Shown here piece by piece: positions 1 through 8,900 of a stretch of 50,741 bases of DNA. The notes beneath the pieces are model-generated. The model had not been told where the DNA came from. It did no database searches and saw only the letters and a program-made list of their open reading frames with translations. Numbering within the stretch: position 1 is the first letter of the stretch; each line of letters opens with the position of its first letter. The DNA is from Microbacterium commune. Its GTDB lineage: Bacteria > Actinomycetota > Actinomycetes > Actinomycetales > Microbacteriaceae. Made by a program: the position numbers and the translations under genes. Location: NCBI RefSeq assembly GCF_014836945.1, contig NZ_JACSPX010000003.1, positions 513,192 to 563,932 on the forward strand, read 5' to 3'.

Positions 1-62
1 GGGTGCCGCCTGTGCGGGTGCCTCCTGTGCGGGAGCCTCCTGTGCCGGAGCCTCCTGTGCGG
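1..62. repeat. 15-bp tandem repeats coding the E2 linker
   Basis: About four imperfect 15-bp units of the type TGTGCGGGAGCCTCC encode an AQEAP-type pentapeptide repeat in the hinge after the second lipoyl domain of sucB. Such linkers are elongated and flexible, letting the lipoyl domain swing between active sites; repeat number may vary between strains. Confidence 0.8.
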
Positions 63-711
63 CTGCGGGGGCGCCCGAGCCGATCCGGGCCAGAACAGCG
101 CCCACCTCGACGGTCTCGTCCTCACCGGCCAGGATCTCCTGCAGCGTTCCGGCGACCGGCGACGGGATCTCGGTGTCGACCTTGTCGGTGGAGATCTCCA
201 GCAGTGCCTCATCGACGGCGACGTCGTCGCCGACCTGCTTCAGCCAGCGGGTGACCGTGCCCTCGGTGACGCTCTCGCCGAGTTCAGGCAGCACCACGTC
301 GGTGGCGTCGCCCGACGCCGCGGGGGCGGGCGCATCGCTCTGCGCCGACTCCTGAGCCGCCTCGACCTCGTTCTCCGCCGGGGATGCCGGCGACTGCGCC
401 TGCTCTGCGGGCGCCTGCTGCTGCTCGGCCTGTGCCTCGGCGGCCGGGGCGTCGTCGCTCGACGCCGCGCCGCTGCCGTCGCCGATGCGCGCAAGCAGCG
501 CGCCGACCTCGACGGTCTCATCCTCTGCGACGAGGATCTCCTCGATCACACCGCTGACGGGGGACGGGATCTCGGTGTCGACCTTGTCGGTCGAGATCTC
601 CAGCAGGCCTTCATCAGCCTGCACGGTGTCGCCGACCTGCTTCAGCCAGCGAGTGACCGTGCCCTCGGTGACGCTCTCCCCGAGTGCGGGAAGGACCACG
701 GCTGTGCTCAT
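1..711 (-). CDS. sucB: 2-oxoglutarate dehydrogenase E2 (dihydrolipoamide succinyltransferase), N-terminal part
   Basis: The gene starts at ATG 711 behind a good SD (AAGGAGA) and leaves the window at base 1, so only 237 codons are visible. Two lipoyl domains can be read: residues about 1-80 and again about 115-200, each with the lipoylation motif [15 protein letters not shown] (the Lys carries lipoate). They are joined by an Ala/Pro/Glu-rich flexible linker, and a second such linker begins at the window edge. The catalytic CoA-acyltransferase domain must lie outside. Two tandem lipoyl domains are usual for actinobacterial E2. The gene follows lpdA and pepA on the same strand, so E2 and E3 of the 2-oxoacid dehydrogenase complex are clustered. 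It could serve pyruvate dehydrogenase instead of, or besides, 2-oxoglutarate dehydrogenase; the visible part cannot decide. Confidence 0.9.
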   Translation of the reverse strand, partial: MSTAVVLPALGESVTEGTVTRWLKQVGDTVQADEGLLEISTDKVDTEIPSPVSGVIEEILVAEDETVEVGALLARIGDGSGAASSDDAPAAEAQAEQQQAPAEQAQSPASPAENEVEAAQESAQSDAPAPAASGDATDVVLPELGESVTEGTVTRWLKQVGDDVAVDEALLEISTDKVDTEIPSPVAGTLQEILAGEDETVEVGAVLARIGSGAPAAAQEAPAQEAPAQEAPAQAAP

Positions 712-783
712 GTCGAGTCTCCTTCGGAAAATTGTGATGCCCCAAGCTTAGTGACCTGGGAGTCTATGGATATTTGTGCGTTC

Positions 784-2157
784 CTACAGGGCGTGCAGCG
801 GTTTTCCGGCGAGTGCGAGGAAAGCCTCGCCGAGTGCCTCACTCTGCGTGGGGTGCGCGTGGATGAGCGGCGCGATGTCTTCCGGGTGCGCCTCCCAGGC
901 CACGGCGAGCTGGCCTTCGGTGATGAGCTCGCCGACGCGGTCGCCGATCAGGTGCACACCGAGGACGGGGCCGTCCTTGCGGCGGACGACCTTCACCATG
1001 CCGCCGGTGCCGATGATCTCGCTCTTGCCGTTGCCGGCGAGGTTGTACTCGTACGACACGACCCCGTCAGCGCCATGCGCCGCCACGGCCGCCTCCTCGG
1101 TGATGCCGACCGACGCGACCTCGGGGCTGCTGTACGTCACCCGGGGAATCTGGGAGTCCGGGGGAGTGGGCACATCCATCCCCGCGATCCGCTCGGCCAC
1201 GGCGATCCCCTGCTGGAAGCTGCGGTGCGCGAGCTGCAGACCCGGCACGATGTCGCCGACTGCCCAGATGCCGGGAACGGCGGTGCGCAGCTGATCGTCG
1301 ACGGTCACGAATCCTCGTTCGAGGCCGACGCCGGCCTCCTCGAAGCCGAGCCCGTCGGTCACAGGTCCGCGACCCACCGCGACGAGGAGGTAGTCGGCGC
1401 TGAAGCGGGTCCCGTCCTCGAGAGTGACGGTCACCTGCGCGTCGTCCTGCTCGGCGGTCGCGAAGCGCGTGCCCAGCGAGTACCGGATGCCGCGACGGCG
1501 GAACGCGCGCTCGAGTCCCTTGCTCATCGCGATGTCCTCGTTCGGGACGAGGTGCGGCAGCGCCTCGATGATCGTGACCTCTGCTCCGAACGACTTCCAC
1601 ACGCTGGCGAACTCGACGCCGATGACACCGCCGCCCAGGATCATCACGCTGCCGGGCACCTCGTCGAGCGCGAGCGCGTGCTCGCTGGTGAGGATGCGCC
1701 CGCCGATCTCGAGACCCGGCAGGGAGCGGCTGTACGAGCCGGTGGCCAGGACGACGTCGGCGCCCACGTAGCGGTCGTCGCCGACGACGACCGAGCGATC
1801 GGCATCCAGACGGCCCTCGCCGTGCACCGTCGTGATGCCGCGCGCCTTGACGAGTCCTTCGAGGCCCTTGAACTTCTTGGCGACGATGCCCTCGCGGTAC
1901 GAGCGGACCCCCGCCGCGTCGACCGCCTCGAAGGTGGCCGTCACTCCGACGGAAGCCGCGGACCGCACGTGGTCGGCGACCTCTGCCGCGTGCAGCAGCG
2001 CCTTGGTGGGTATGCACCCGCGATGCAGGCAGGTGCCGCCGACCTTGTCCTTCTCGATGAGCGCGACCTTCTTGCCGAGCTCGCTGGCCCGCAGCGCAGC
2101 GGCGTAGCCGCCGCTGCCGCCGCCGAGGATCACGACGTCGAACTCGTGCGTGGCCAT
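784..2157 (-). CDS. lpdA: dihydrolipoyl dehydrogenase (E3)
   Basis: 457 aa flavoprotein that reoxidises the dihydrolipoyl group of 2-oxoacid dehydrogenase complexes with NAD. Visible: N-terminal FAD motif VVILGGGSGGYAAA, redox disulfide in GGTCLHRGCIPTK, the NAD-binding GGGVIGVEFAS, a second FAD segment with GIWAVGDI, and the C-terminal active-site HAHPTQSEALGEA. The CLHRGC spacing is the form common in actinobacteria. The ATG at 2157 shares one base with the pepA stop (TGATG), so translation is probably coupled. A longer in-frame opening upstream is just pepA read in another frame. sucB follows 72 bp downstream. Confidence 0.97.
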   Translation of the reverse strand: MATHEFDVVILGGGSGGYAAALRASELGKKVALIEKDKVGGTCLHRGCIPTKALLHAAEVADHVRSAASVGVTATFEAVDAAGVRSYREGIVAKKFKGLEGLVKARGITTVHGEGRLDADRSVVVGDDRYVGADVVLATGSYSRSLPGLEIGGRILTSEHALALDEVPGSVMILGGGVIGVEFASVWKSFGAEVTIIEALPHLVPNEDIAMSKGLERAFRRRGIRYSLGTRFATAEQDDAQVTVTLEDGTRFSADYLLVAVGRGPVTDGLGFEEAGVGLERGFVTVDDQLRTAVPGIWAVGDIVPGLQLAHRSFQQGIAVAERIAGMDVPTPPDSQIPRVTYSSPEVASVGITEEAAVAAHGADGVVSYEYNLAGNGKSEIIGTGGMVKVVRRKDGPVLGVHLIGDRVGELITEGQLAVAWEAHPEDIAPLIHAHPTQSEALGEAFLALAGKPLHAL

Positions 2158-3632
2158 CAGGACTCCTTTGCCGATGCCCGCGCGAAGGCGATGAGGGAGC
2201 GCACCGCGGCGCCGGTCGGGCCCTTCTCCGTGTGCCCGTACGGTGCGCCCTTGTGCTCGCCCGAACCCGCGATGTCGAGATGCACCCAGGGGATGCGCGG
2301 TGCATCCTCGGCATCCGAGGTGCGGCCGATGAAGCGACGCAGGAAGAGTCCGGCGAAGAGCGACCCGCCGGAGCGGTCGCCCATGTTCGCGTTCACCATG
2401 TCGGCGATCTGCGAGTCGAGGCTCTCCTCCATGAATTCGGGAAGCGGCAGCGGCCAGGCGTCCTCTCCGACCGATTCGGCTGCGGCGAGATATTCGGCGA
2501 CGGCGTCGTCGTCGCCCATCACGCCGGTGTGGCGCATGCCCAGCGCGACGATGATCGCGCCGGTGAGCGTCGCGACGTCGATGATGACGTCGGGGTTCTC
2601 CCTGCTGGCGGCGACGAGTCCGTCGGCCATGACCAGGCGACCCTCGGCGTCGGTGTTCATCACCTCGACGGTCTGGCCGTCGAGCATCCGAAGCACATCG
2701 CCGGGACGCGTCGCGCGGCCCGACGGCATGTTGTCGGCGATGCACAGGAAGGCGGTGACGCGCACCGGAAGGCCGAGGGCCGCGATCGCGCGGATCGCCG
2801 CGAGCGAGGTGGCAGCCCCCGCCATGTCGAACTTCATCCCGACCATGCTGGCGGCCGGCTTGAGCGACAGACCACCGGTGTCGAACGTGATGCCCTTGCC
2901 GACCAGGGCGATGTGGCGGCCGGCCTCGGCGGGGGAGTACGACAGTCGCACGAGTCGCGGCGGGCGGTCGGATCCGCGTCCGACGCCGAGGATGCCGCCG
3001 TAGCCCTGCTCCTCGAGCTGCTTCTCATCGAGCACCTCGATCTCGATGGGCAGCTCGGCGACGGCCTTGGCGGCCTCATCGGCGAGCTGGGCAGGACTCT
3101 GCCATTCCGCGGGCACCGAGACGAGATCCTTGACCAGGGCGACGGCCTCGGCCACCGCGCGGGCGTGCTCGAGCGCACCCCCACCGATCGATGCGGCGTG
3201 CAGCACGATCGTCTCGGCGCGAGACGGCTTCTTCTCGGAGCGGTAGTCGTCGAAGCGGTAGCCGCCGAGCAGCGCGCCCTCCGCCGCGGCGTCGGCGTGC
3301 TGATCGAGGTCGCCGGCGAACCCGATCGACACCGTGGCGAAGCCCGTCAGCGAGCGCACCGCGGTCGCGACGGCGTCGCGCACGGCTGCGGCATCCGGCT
3401 GCTTCCCGACGCTGACGACGGCGAGGGGCAGCGACGTCACCGTCGGCAGGTGCACGCGCGCATAGGCGGAAGCGGTTCCCTTGTATCCGATGCCTGCCAG
3501 AGTGTCGGCAAGACCCTCGTACCCGCTCAGCGCGTCGGCGGCGGAGGAGGGATCGGGGATGACGAGCACTGCGGCGTCTGCGGTGCCTCCGGGGAACGGA
3601 TCGGTCGTGTGGGTGATCACGGGAAGCGTCAT
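2157..3632 (-). CDS. pepA: leucyl aminopeptidase (M17)
   Basis: 491 aa cytosolic di-metal aminopeptidase that releases N-terminal residues from peptides. The C-terminal catalytic half shows the metal-binding stretch GKGITFDTGGLSLKP, the Lys/Asp segment MVGMKFDMAGAA and the family signature NTDAEGRL. Length is normal for M17. The start ATG 3632 is supported by a TAGGAT box exactly 6 nt upstream, which gives a leaderless transcript. It is first in the pepA-lpdA-sucB run and divergent from the PAC2 gene. Confidence 0.96.
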   Translation of the reverse strand: MTLPVITHTTDPFPGGTADAAVLVIPDPSSAADALSGYEGLADTLAGIGYKGTASAYARVHLPTVTSLPLAVVSVGKQPDAAAVRDAVATAVRSLTGFATVSIGFAGDLDQHADAAAEGALLGGYRFDDYRSEKKPSRAETIVLHAASIGGGALEHARAVAEAVALVKDLVSVPAEWQSPAQLADEAAKAVAELPIEIEVLDEKQLEEQGYGGILGVGRGSDRPPRLVRLSYSPAEAGRHIALVGKGITFDTGGLSLKPAASMVGMKFDMAGAATSLAAIRAIAALGLPVRVTAFLCIADNMPSGRATRPGDVLRMLDGQTVEVMNTDAEGRLVMADGLVAASRENPDVIIDVATLTGAIIVALGMRHTGVMGDDDAVAEYLAAAESVGEDAWPLPLPEFMEESLDSQIADMVNANMGDRSGGSLFAGLFLRRFIGRTSDAEDAPRIPWVHLDIAGSGEHKGAPYGHTEKGPTGAAVRSLIAFARASAKES

Positions 3633-3638
3633 GACTCC

Positions 3639-3644
3639 ATCCTA
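3639..3644 (-). promoter_or_regulatory. -10 box for leaderless pepA
   Basis: On the minus strand TAGGAT is followed by GGAGTC and then the pepA ATG. With the usual 6-7 nt from -10 box to start site, transcription would begin at the A of the start codon. GGAG here is too close to the ATG to act as a ribosome binding site. Confidence 0.7.
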
Positions 3645-3731
3645 TGGACGGGCACTCCTGCGGAGCCGAGGCGCTGCAGCCGTGTTCGCTGTGAGCATGC
3701 ACCGCGCCGCCCGGGCCGGGGATGCGACTCG

Positions 3732-3737
3732 TAGCAT
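3732..3737 (+). promoter_or_regulatory. -10 box for leaderless PAC2 gene
   Basis: TAGCAT is followed by GGAGTC and ATG at 3744. The 15 bases TAGCATGGAGTCATG match the pepA start region on the other strand at 14 of 15 positions, so the two divergent genes carry mirrored copies of one leaderless promoter. Confidence 0.7.
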
Positions 3738-3743
3738 GGAGTC

Positions 3744-4670
3744 ATGCCGTCACCTGCTGACCTCTTCGAGTCGGTTCCCGGGGCTCCGGACGTGCCTGCC
3801 GGGCTGCCCCTGGTCATCCTGCTCACCGGCTTCACCGATGCCGGCAGCGCCGTCGCGGGGCTGATCGAGCACCTGAACGCGACGACCGACCCGGCGCCGG
3901 TCGCCGTGTTCGACAACGACGTGCTGCTGGACTACCGCGCGCGGCGGCCGATCATGCTCTTCGATCAGGACCACCTGACCGAGTACCGCCCGGCGCGGCT
4001 CGAGCTCTCGCTCGCGCACGACGCGCTCGGTCAGGCGTTCCTGCTGCTCTCCGGGTACGAGCCCGATTTCGCCTGGAACGCCTTCGCGCGCGCCGTCGTC
4101 GACTTCGTGGAGGCTCTGCAGGTCTCGACGGTCACCTGGGTGCACTCGATCGCCATGCCCGTCCCGCACACTCGCCCGCTGGGCGTCACGGTCAGCGGCA
4201 ACCGCCGCGACCTCACGGCCGTGCATTCGGTCTGGCGTCCCCGCACCCAGGTGCCGGCGACCGCGGCGCACCTGCTCGAGTTCCGGCTGGTCGAGGACGA
4301 CGTGCGCGTGGCAGGGTTCGTCCTCCTCGTGCCGCACTACCTCGCCGACACCGAGTACCCCGACACGATCGCCGCAGCGGCGGACAAGCTGATGGCGGGC
4401 ACGGGTCTGGTCCTGAGGATGGATGCCGTGCACGAGCGCAGCGCGGAGTTCCAGGCGCGCGTCGCCGAGCAGGTGCAGGGCAGCGAGGAGCTCGTGCAGA
4501 TGCTGCACGGCCTCGAGCAGCGCTACGACGCGTACATGGCCGGCCGGGACGAGACCGGCGACGAGGGCGGCTTCGACGAGCGCGACCTGCCCAGCGCCGA
4601 CGAGCTCGCCGCCGAGCTCGAGCGGTATCTGGCCTCGCGACGCCCCGGAGACGACGACAAGCAGCGCTGA
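3744..4670 (+). CDS. PAC2 family protein
   Basis: 308 aa, with the N-terminal signature LVILLTGFTDAGSAVAGLIEHL of the PAC2 family (related to the proteasome-assembly chaperone 2 fold). The C-terminus is acidic and ends in a Glu/Asp-rich helix plus a Lys/Arg tail. The family is found in almost all actinobacteria; in archaea and eukaryotes relatives act with proteasomes, but the bacterial role is not settled, and no proteasome gene is visible here. The start at 3744 is fixed by the leaderless -10 box. It is divergent from pepA, a peptidase, which fits but does not prove a role in protein turnover. Confidence 0.88.
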   Translation: MPSPADLFESVPGAPDVPAGLPLVILLTGFTDAGSAVAGLIEHLNATTDPAPVAVFDNDVLLDYRARRPIMLFDQDHLTEYRPARLELSLAHDALGQAFLLLSGYEPDFAWNAFARAVVDFVEALQVSTVTWVHSIAMPVPHTRPLGVTVSGNRRDLTAVHSVWRPRTQVPATAAHLLEFRLVEDDVRVAGFVLLVPHYLADTEYPDTIAAAADKLMAGTGLVLRMDAVHERSAEFQARVAEQVQGSEELVQMLHGLEQRYDAYMAGRDETGDEGGFDERDLPSADELAAELERYLASRRPGDDDKQR

Positions 4671-4711
4671 GCCGAGGCGGATTCCGCGAATCGGAGAAAG
4701 CCGGCGGTGTC

Positions 4712-4723
4712 GTGTGTGATAAT
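4712..4723 (+). promoter_or_regulatory. candidate extended -10 promoter of the sigma factor gene
   Basis: TGTGATAAT (hexamer GATAAT at 4718-4723) is the best -10-like element in the 161-bp gap before the sigma gene. No convincing -35 box lies 17 bp upstream. A TTGACA at 4765-4770 is also present but has no well-spaced -10 box. Confidence 0.35.
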
Positions 4724-4831
4724 GGATACTCGACCCGTTGTCAACAGATTCCTCGCGGATGGACTTGACAAGGGTCTTACTAGTGTCCGAAACGGCTCGG
4801 AGCGCGCGCACCGCTCCGTGAAAGGCGAAAC

Positions 4832-6124
4832 GTGACTCCTGCCACGAGCAAGAACTCCCGGACGACGACGAAGACTGCTGCCGACCCCGACGCCGTCGAG
4901 GCCGAGGTGATGGGCGCCGCCGAGGCGGCGCCCGAGAAGGTGACGAAGGGCGCTGCTGCCAAGAAGGCCCCCGCTGCCAAGAAGGCCCCCGCTGCCAAGG
5001 CCCCCGCCAAGAAGGCTCCCGCCCGTCGCACGGCGAAGAAGAAGGACGACGAGGCTCCGGTCGACGACGAGGCCGTCGAGACCGATGACGTCGACGATGA
5101 GGAGGGCGACAAGAAGCCCGCCTTCACCGAGCCGCTGCCCACCGGCGCCATAGTCCTGACCTCGAAGGACGAGGACGATGTCCCCGTCTACTCCACGCAG
5201 ATCACCGGCGCGACCGCCGACCCCGTCAAGGACTACCTGAAGCAGATCGGAAAGGTCGCACTGCTGAACGCGGCCGAAGAGGTCGAGCTCGCGATGCGCA
5301 TCGAGGCGGGCCTGTTCGCCGAGGAGAAGCTGTCGACGATGTCGGCGGCCGAGAAGTCCAGCCAGCTCGGGCTCGACCTGCAGTGGGTCGCGCGCGACGG
5401 TCAGCGCGCGAAGAGCCACCTGCTCGGCGCCAACCTGCGCCTCGTCGTCTCGCTCGCGAAGCGCTACACCGGTCGCGGCATGCAGTTCCTGGATCTCATC
5501 CAGGAGGGCAACCTCGGTCTGATCCGCGCGGTCGAGAAGTTCGACTACACCAAGGGCTTCAAGTTCTCGACCTACGCGACGTGGTGGATCCGTCAGGCGA
5601 TCACCCGCGCCATGGCCGACCAGGCCCGCACCATCCGCATTCCGGTGCACATGGTCGAGGTCATCAACAAGCTCGCCCGCGTGCAGCGTCAGATGCTGCA
5701 GGACCTGGGCCGCGAGCCCACGCCCGAGGAGCTGTCGCGCGAGCTGGACATGACTCCGGAGAAGGTCGTGGAGGTGCAGAAGTACGGCCGCGAGCCGATC
5801 TCGCTGCACACCCCGCTCGGCGAGGACGGCGACAGCGAGTTCGGTGACCTCATCGAGGACACCGAGGCGGTCGTCCCTGCGGACGCCGTCGGGTTCACCA
5901 TGCTGCAGCGTCAGCTCGAGCAGCTGCTCGACTCGCTGTCCGAGCGCGAGGCCGGCGTGATCCGGATGCGCTTCGGCCTCGGTGACGGTCAGCCCAAGAC
6001 CCTCGACCAGATCGGCGACACCTTCGGCGTGACGCGTGAGCGCATCCGTCAGATCGAGTCGAAGACGATGGCCAAGCTGCGTCACCCGAGCCGGTCGCAG
6101 TCGCTGCGGGACTACCTCGAATGA
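4832..6124 (+). CDS. sigA: RNA polymerase primary sigma factor (sigma-70 group 1)
   Basis: 430 aa. The N-terminal about 125 residues are low-complexity: a Lys/Ala/Pro-rich stretch followed by an acidic stretch. Then come region 1.2 ([22 protein letters not shown]), region 2 with [20 protein letters not shown] and the -10-melting segment [15 protein letters not shown], region 3 ([13 protein letters not shown]), and region 4.2 with the [23 protein letters not shown]. It directs RNA polymerase to housekeeping promoters. GTG 4832 follows an AAAGGCG stretch. The stop overlaps the next ATG (ATGA at 6121-6124), so the MurT-like gene is probably translated in its wake. Confidence 0.96.
   Translation: MTPATSKNSRTTTKTAADPDAVEAEVMGAAEAAPEKVTKGAAAKKAPAAKKAPAAKAPAKKAPARRTAKKKDDEAPVDDEAVETDDVDDEEGDKKPAFTEPLPTGAIVLTSKDEDDVPVYSTQITGATADPVKDYLKQIGKVALLNAAEEVELAMRIEAGLFAEEKLSTMSAAEKSSQLGLDLQWVARDGQRAKSHLLGANLRLVVSLAKRYTGRGMQFLDLIQEGNLGLIRAVEKFDYTKGFKFSTYATWWIRQAITRAMADQARTIRIPVHMVEVINKLARVQRQMLQDLGREPTPEELSRELDMTPEKVVEVQKYGREPISLHTPLGEDGDSEFGDLIEDTEAVVPADAVGFTMLQRQLEQLLDSLSEREAGVIRMRFGLGDGQPKTLDQIGDTFGVTRERIRQIESKTMAKLRHPSRSQSLRDYLE
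4955..5020 (+). repeat. 15/18-bp tandem repeat encoding Lys-Ala-Pro tail of sigma factor
   Basis: Two identical 18-bp units GCTGCCAAGAAGGCCCCC are followed by two shorter 15-bp variants, all in frame and encoding [11 protein letters not shown]-type repeats. The histone-H1-like basic tail precedes an acidic stretch, both before region 1.2. Copy number may vary between strains. Confidence 0.8.
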
Positions 6125-7440
6125 TGCAGGCGACACCCCAGGCGCGTTCGGCCGGCCTGCGGTACGTCTTCCCCGTGCTGGCGGGCAAGCTCGCGCGCTT
6201 CGCGACCCGTCTGCGCGGGGGAGGGTCTGCCTTCCCCGGCTACCTCACCAACCGTCTCGCCCCGACGCTGCTGCCGACGCTCGCCGACCAGTTCCGCTAC
6301 GGCGTGGTCTTCGTGCTCGGGTCCAACGGCAAGACGACGACGACGCACATGATCAGCGAAGTGCTGCGCGCGCACGGTCTGCGGGTGTTCACCAACCCGA
6401 CCGGTGCCAACCTGCCGCAGGGGGTCACCAGCGCCCTGCTCGCCGACGCGACGCTGACCGGTCGCATCCGCGCAGACGTCGCCGTGCTCGAGATCGACGA
6501 GGGCTTCGCCGCTGACCTCGCCGACCGCCTGTCGCCGTCGGTGATCCTCTCGCTGAACGTGCAGGTCGACCAGCTGTACCGGTTCTACGAGACCGAACGG
6601 GTGGCCGACATGATGCTCGAGGCGTCGAAGCGCGCCTCGGCGCACGTCGTGGTGAACCGCGACGATCCGTACCTGTCGAAGATCGACGTCGACGCGATGC
6701 GCGCCCCCGTGACGTTCTTCGGGGTGGCGTCCGACATCGTGGCATCCTCCGCGCACGGCCTCGCCAACGCCGTCGACACCCGCAGCGGCACGGCCGGCAT
6801 CATCGACCGGGAGGCGTTCGCGGAGGTCCGCGAGGTGTCCGGTCGAGACGTGGTCGTGAGGGTGGGGGAGGCGGATGCCCGCATCACCCTTCCCGCGAGG
6901 GGGCTGCACTACGCCGCGGACGCCGCGGCCGCCCTGGCGGTCGCATCCGGAGTGCTGGGCGCCGAGTTCGACACGCAGCGCGCGGCCACCGGCTTCGCGA
7001 GCATGGCACCGGCCTACGGCCGTGGCGAGGTCATCCCGCTGCGTCGCGACCCCGCCGGCGAGCAGGTCGAGTTCGTGATGTTCAAGAACGCTCCGAGCAT
7101 CCAGATGAACCTCGACGCACTGGAGGGCACACCCGAGCGTGCCCTGATCGCGATCGACGAGGGGACTCCTGACGTCTCGTGGCTGTACGACGTCGACTTC
7201 GCGCCGCTGCCGCGCGTGGACGTGGTCACCGGCGACAAGGCCCATCAGCTGGCTCTCGCCCTGGCGTACGCGGGTGTGGAGATCGGCACCGTCGAGCCCG
7301 ACATGGAGAAGGCGGTCGCGATCATGCGCTCGTTCCCCGAGACCACGACCGGCAAGCAGACCTGGTTCGTCAACTACGAGCTCATGATGATCGGTCGCCG
7401 CATCCTCGGGTACGGCGACCAGGAGGTGGCGCGCCGATGA
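6121..7440 (+). CDS. MurT-like Mur ligase family protein (zinc ribbon absent)
   Basis: 439 aa. Mur ligase fold: P-loop [13 protein letters not shown] at residues 66-77, the MurT-type [15 protein letters not shown] at 93-107, EIDE at 125-128, and [13 protein letters not shown], a changed form of the family NLFRDQLDRYGE. The C-terminal DUF1727-like domain keeps [10 protein letters not shown] (352-361) and ends in [15 protein letters not shown]. Canonical MurT, with GatD, amidates the alpha-carboxyl of D-Glu in lipid II. Here the protein contains no cysteine, so the four-Cys ribbon is absent, and KNPAGFNEVL has become [13 protein letters not shown] 6121 overlaps the sigma stop; a second ATG at 6124 is also possible. 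The stop overlaps the next gene (ATGA). ATP-dependent activation of a carboxyl looks intact; the amine donor probably differs (inference). Confidence 0.85.
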   Translation: MMQATPQARSAGLRYVFPVLAGKLARFATRLRGGGSAFPGYLTNRLAPTLLPTLADQFRYGVVFVLGSNGKTTTTHMISEVLRAHGLRVFTNPTGANLPQGVTSALLADATLTGRIRADVAVLEIDEGFAADLADRLSPSVILSLNVQVDQLYRFYETERVADMMLEASKRASAHVVVNRDDPYLSKIDVDAMRAPVTFFGVASDIVASSAHGLANAVDTRSGTAGIIDREAFAEVREVSGRDVVVRVGEADARITLPARGLHYAADAAAALAVASGVLGAEFDTQRAATGFASMAPAYGRGEVIPLRRDPAGEQVEFVMFKNAPSIQMNLDALEGTPERALIAIDEGTPDVSWLYDVDFAPLPRVDVVTGDKAHQLALALAYAGVEIGTVEPDMEKAVAIMRSFPETTTGKQTWFVNYELMMIGRRILGYGDQEVARR

Positions 7441-8189
7441 CGCAGATCAGCATCGTCCAGCTGTATCCCGCCGAGCTCGGCATCACCGGAGACCGCGGCA
7501 ACGTCCGCACGCTCGAGGAGCGCCTCCGCGCGCGGGGCGTCGCATCGACCACGGCGCACGTCGGAGTCGGCGAGCCTCTGCCGGAGGACGTCGACATCGT
7601 CGTGATCGGCAACGGTCCGCTCTCGGCTCTGCGCGGTGTGCACGCCGATTTCGTCGCCCGTGCGCAGCAGTTGCGCTCCTTCATCGCCGACGACCGCACG
7701 CTGTTCGCGATCGGCGGGTCGGCCGAGCTGCTCGGTGAGCGCATCGATCTCACCGACGGCGACAGCGTCGACGGCGTGGGCGTCATGCCGTACCGGGTGT
7801 CGCGCACGCGCGACCGTCGGGTCGGATACATCACCGTGCGCACGCCGGACGCCGCCGTCGTCGGCTTCGAGGACCACGCCTCCGAGTGGACGCTGACCGA
7901 CGAGTCCGCCGCGTACGGCACCGTCGTCGCCGGTCGCGGCAGCTACTCCCGCGGTGACGCCCGCGGCGAGTTCGTGCGCCACCGCAACGCGGTCGTCGGC
8001 AACGTGCAGGGGCCCGTCCTGCCGCTCAACCCGGCGCTGGCCGACGTTCTCGTCAGCGCAGCCGCCGCCCGCCGCGGCCTGGATCTTCCGGATGCCACGC
8101 CGAGCCCGTTCGATGAGTACGCGAAGGGCGCGCGCGATGCGATCGAGCGCTTCGTGCACGACAAGGGCTTCAAGACCATCCAGCTCTGA
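7437..8189 (+). CDS. GatD-like glutamine amidotransferase fold protein lacking Cys and His
   Basis: 250 aa, recognisable as GatD (CobB/CobQ-like class I amidotransferase) by VQLYPAELGITGDRGNV at the N-terminus, VVIGNGPLSAL and GNVQGPVLPLNP. The nucleophile motif, normally AICGGYQLLG, reads AIGGSAELLG (Gly at residue 93). The catalytic His of YLHGPLLPKNP is Gln191. The whole protein has no cysteine. Glutamine hydrolysis by the usual mechanism is therefore not possible. The ATG lies inside the stop of the MurT-like gene (ATGA), as in normal murT-gatD pairs, so a complex is likely. It may be a structural partner, or it may bind another amine for the ligase (inference). Confidence 0.85.
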   Translation: MTQISIVQLYPAELGITGDRGNVRTLEERLRARGVASTTAHVGVGEPLPEDVDIVVIGNGPLSALRGVHADFVARAQQLRSFIADDRTLFAIGGSAELLGERIDLTDGDSVDGVGVMPYRVSRTRDRRVGYITVRTPDAAVVGFEDHASEWTLTDESAAYGTVVAGRGSYSRGDARGEFVRHRNAVVGNVQGPVLPLNPALADVLVSAAAARRGLDLPDATPSPFDEYAKGARDAIERFVHDKGFKTIQL

Positions 8190-8204
8190 GAGCCGGAGAT
8201 CCGC

Positions 8205-8900
8205 ATGACTGCCAGCAGCGCGCTGCCCAGGGTGCTCCTCTCCCGAGGAGCACTCGAACGCGCGTCGCGCGCGCTCGTCGCGCCCGGAGCGATCGTCGAC
8301 CTCCGGCACGACGGGTTCGGTCACGGCGCAGCCGAGGTCGCCGGGGTCCTCGCGGATGCCGGGATCACAGATGTGATCGTCGACCCCGAGCACGTCGCCG
8401 TCGTGTCGTCCCGTCCCGGACTGCGCGTGCACACCGCGGGTGCGGCCGACGTCGAGCCCGCCGCGCTGTTCGGGATTCCGGATGCCGACGGGTCTCGGAC
8501 GTCGGAGCCGGTGATGAGCCTGCAGGGGCACGTGCTCTCCACTAAGCCGCTGCGCGCCGGGGAGGCCGTCTCGTACGGCTACACCCATCGCGCCGTCGAC
8601 GACACGCGCATCGCGCTGGTCACCGGCGGCTATGCCCAGGGCATCCCGCGCGTGCTCGGAAACCGGGTCCGGGTGCAGATCGGCGAGCGGATGCTCCCCG
8701 TGGTCGGACGCATCGCGATGGACGTGTGCGTGGTCGATCTGGAGGGCGGCGATGCTGAAGACGGCACGCCCGTCGTGTACTTCGGCGGTGTCGGCGGCGC
8801 CCGCGATGCGCTCGCGCACTGGGCATCGGTGAGCGGACTCACGGCGCTGGAGATGGCCGTGGTCATCGGACGACACGGACAGGGGGAGTGGGTCGCATGA
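8205..8900 (+). CDS. alanine racemase-like subunit: short barrel without PLP lysine, complete C-terminal domain
   Basis: 231 aa; ATG 8205 follows GGAG and a 15-bp gap after the GatD-like gene. Residues about 30-95 are a reduced barrel: VDLRHDGFGHG at 31-41 matches the family VVKADAYGHG, with Arg34 where the PLP-binding Lys belongs, and most of the barrel is deleted. Residues 100-231 are a full alanine-racemase C-terminal domain: EPVMSLQGHVLSTKPL, VSYGYTH, TGGYAQGIPR with the catalytic Tyr at 143, and PVVGRIAMD. In alanine racemases this Tyr reaches into the active site of the partner subunit. This protein should be inactive alone but could complete the active site of the next gene product. 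The stop overlaps the next ATG. Confidence 0.85.
   Translation: MTASSALPRVLLSRGALERASRALVAPGAIVDLRHDGFGHGAAEVAGVLADAGITDVIVDPEHVAVVSSRPGLRVHTAGAADVEPAALFGIPDADGSRTSEPVMSLQGHVLSTKPLRAGEAVSYGYTHRAVDDTRIALVTGGYAQGIPRVLGNRVRVQIGERMLPVVGRIAMDVCVVDLEGGDAEDGTPVVYFGGVGGARDALAHWASVSGLTALEMAVVIGRHGQGEWVA

Noticed and set aside
751..3003. A 750-codon plus-strand opening across lpdA and pepA
   Set aside because: It is the mirror of two well-recognised minus-strand genes; no family likeness and composition typical of a shadow frame.
4765..4786. TTGACA plus TAGTGT as the sigma factor promoter
   Set aside because: Only 10 bp separate the boxes; 16-18 are needed.
7437..8189. Calling the GatD-like gene an active glutamine amidotransferase
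   Set aside because: Both catalytic residues and all cysteines are absent from the translated sequence.
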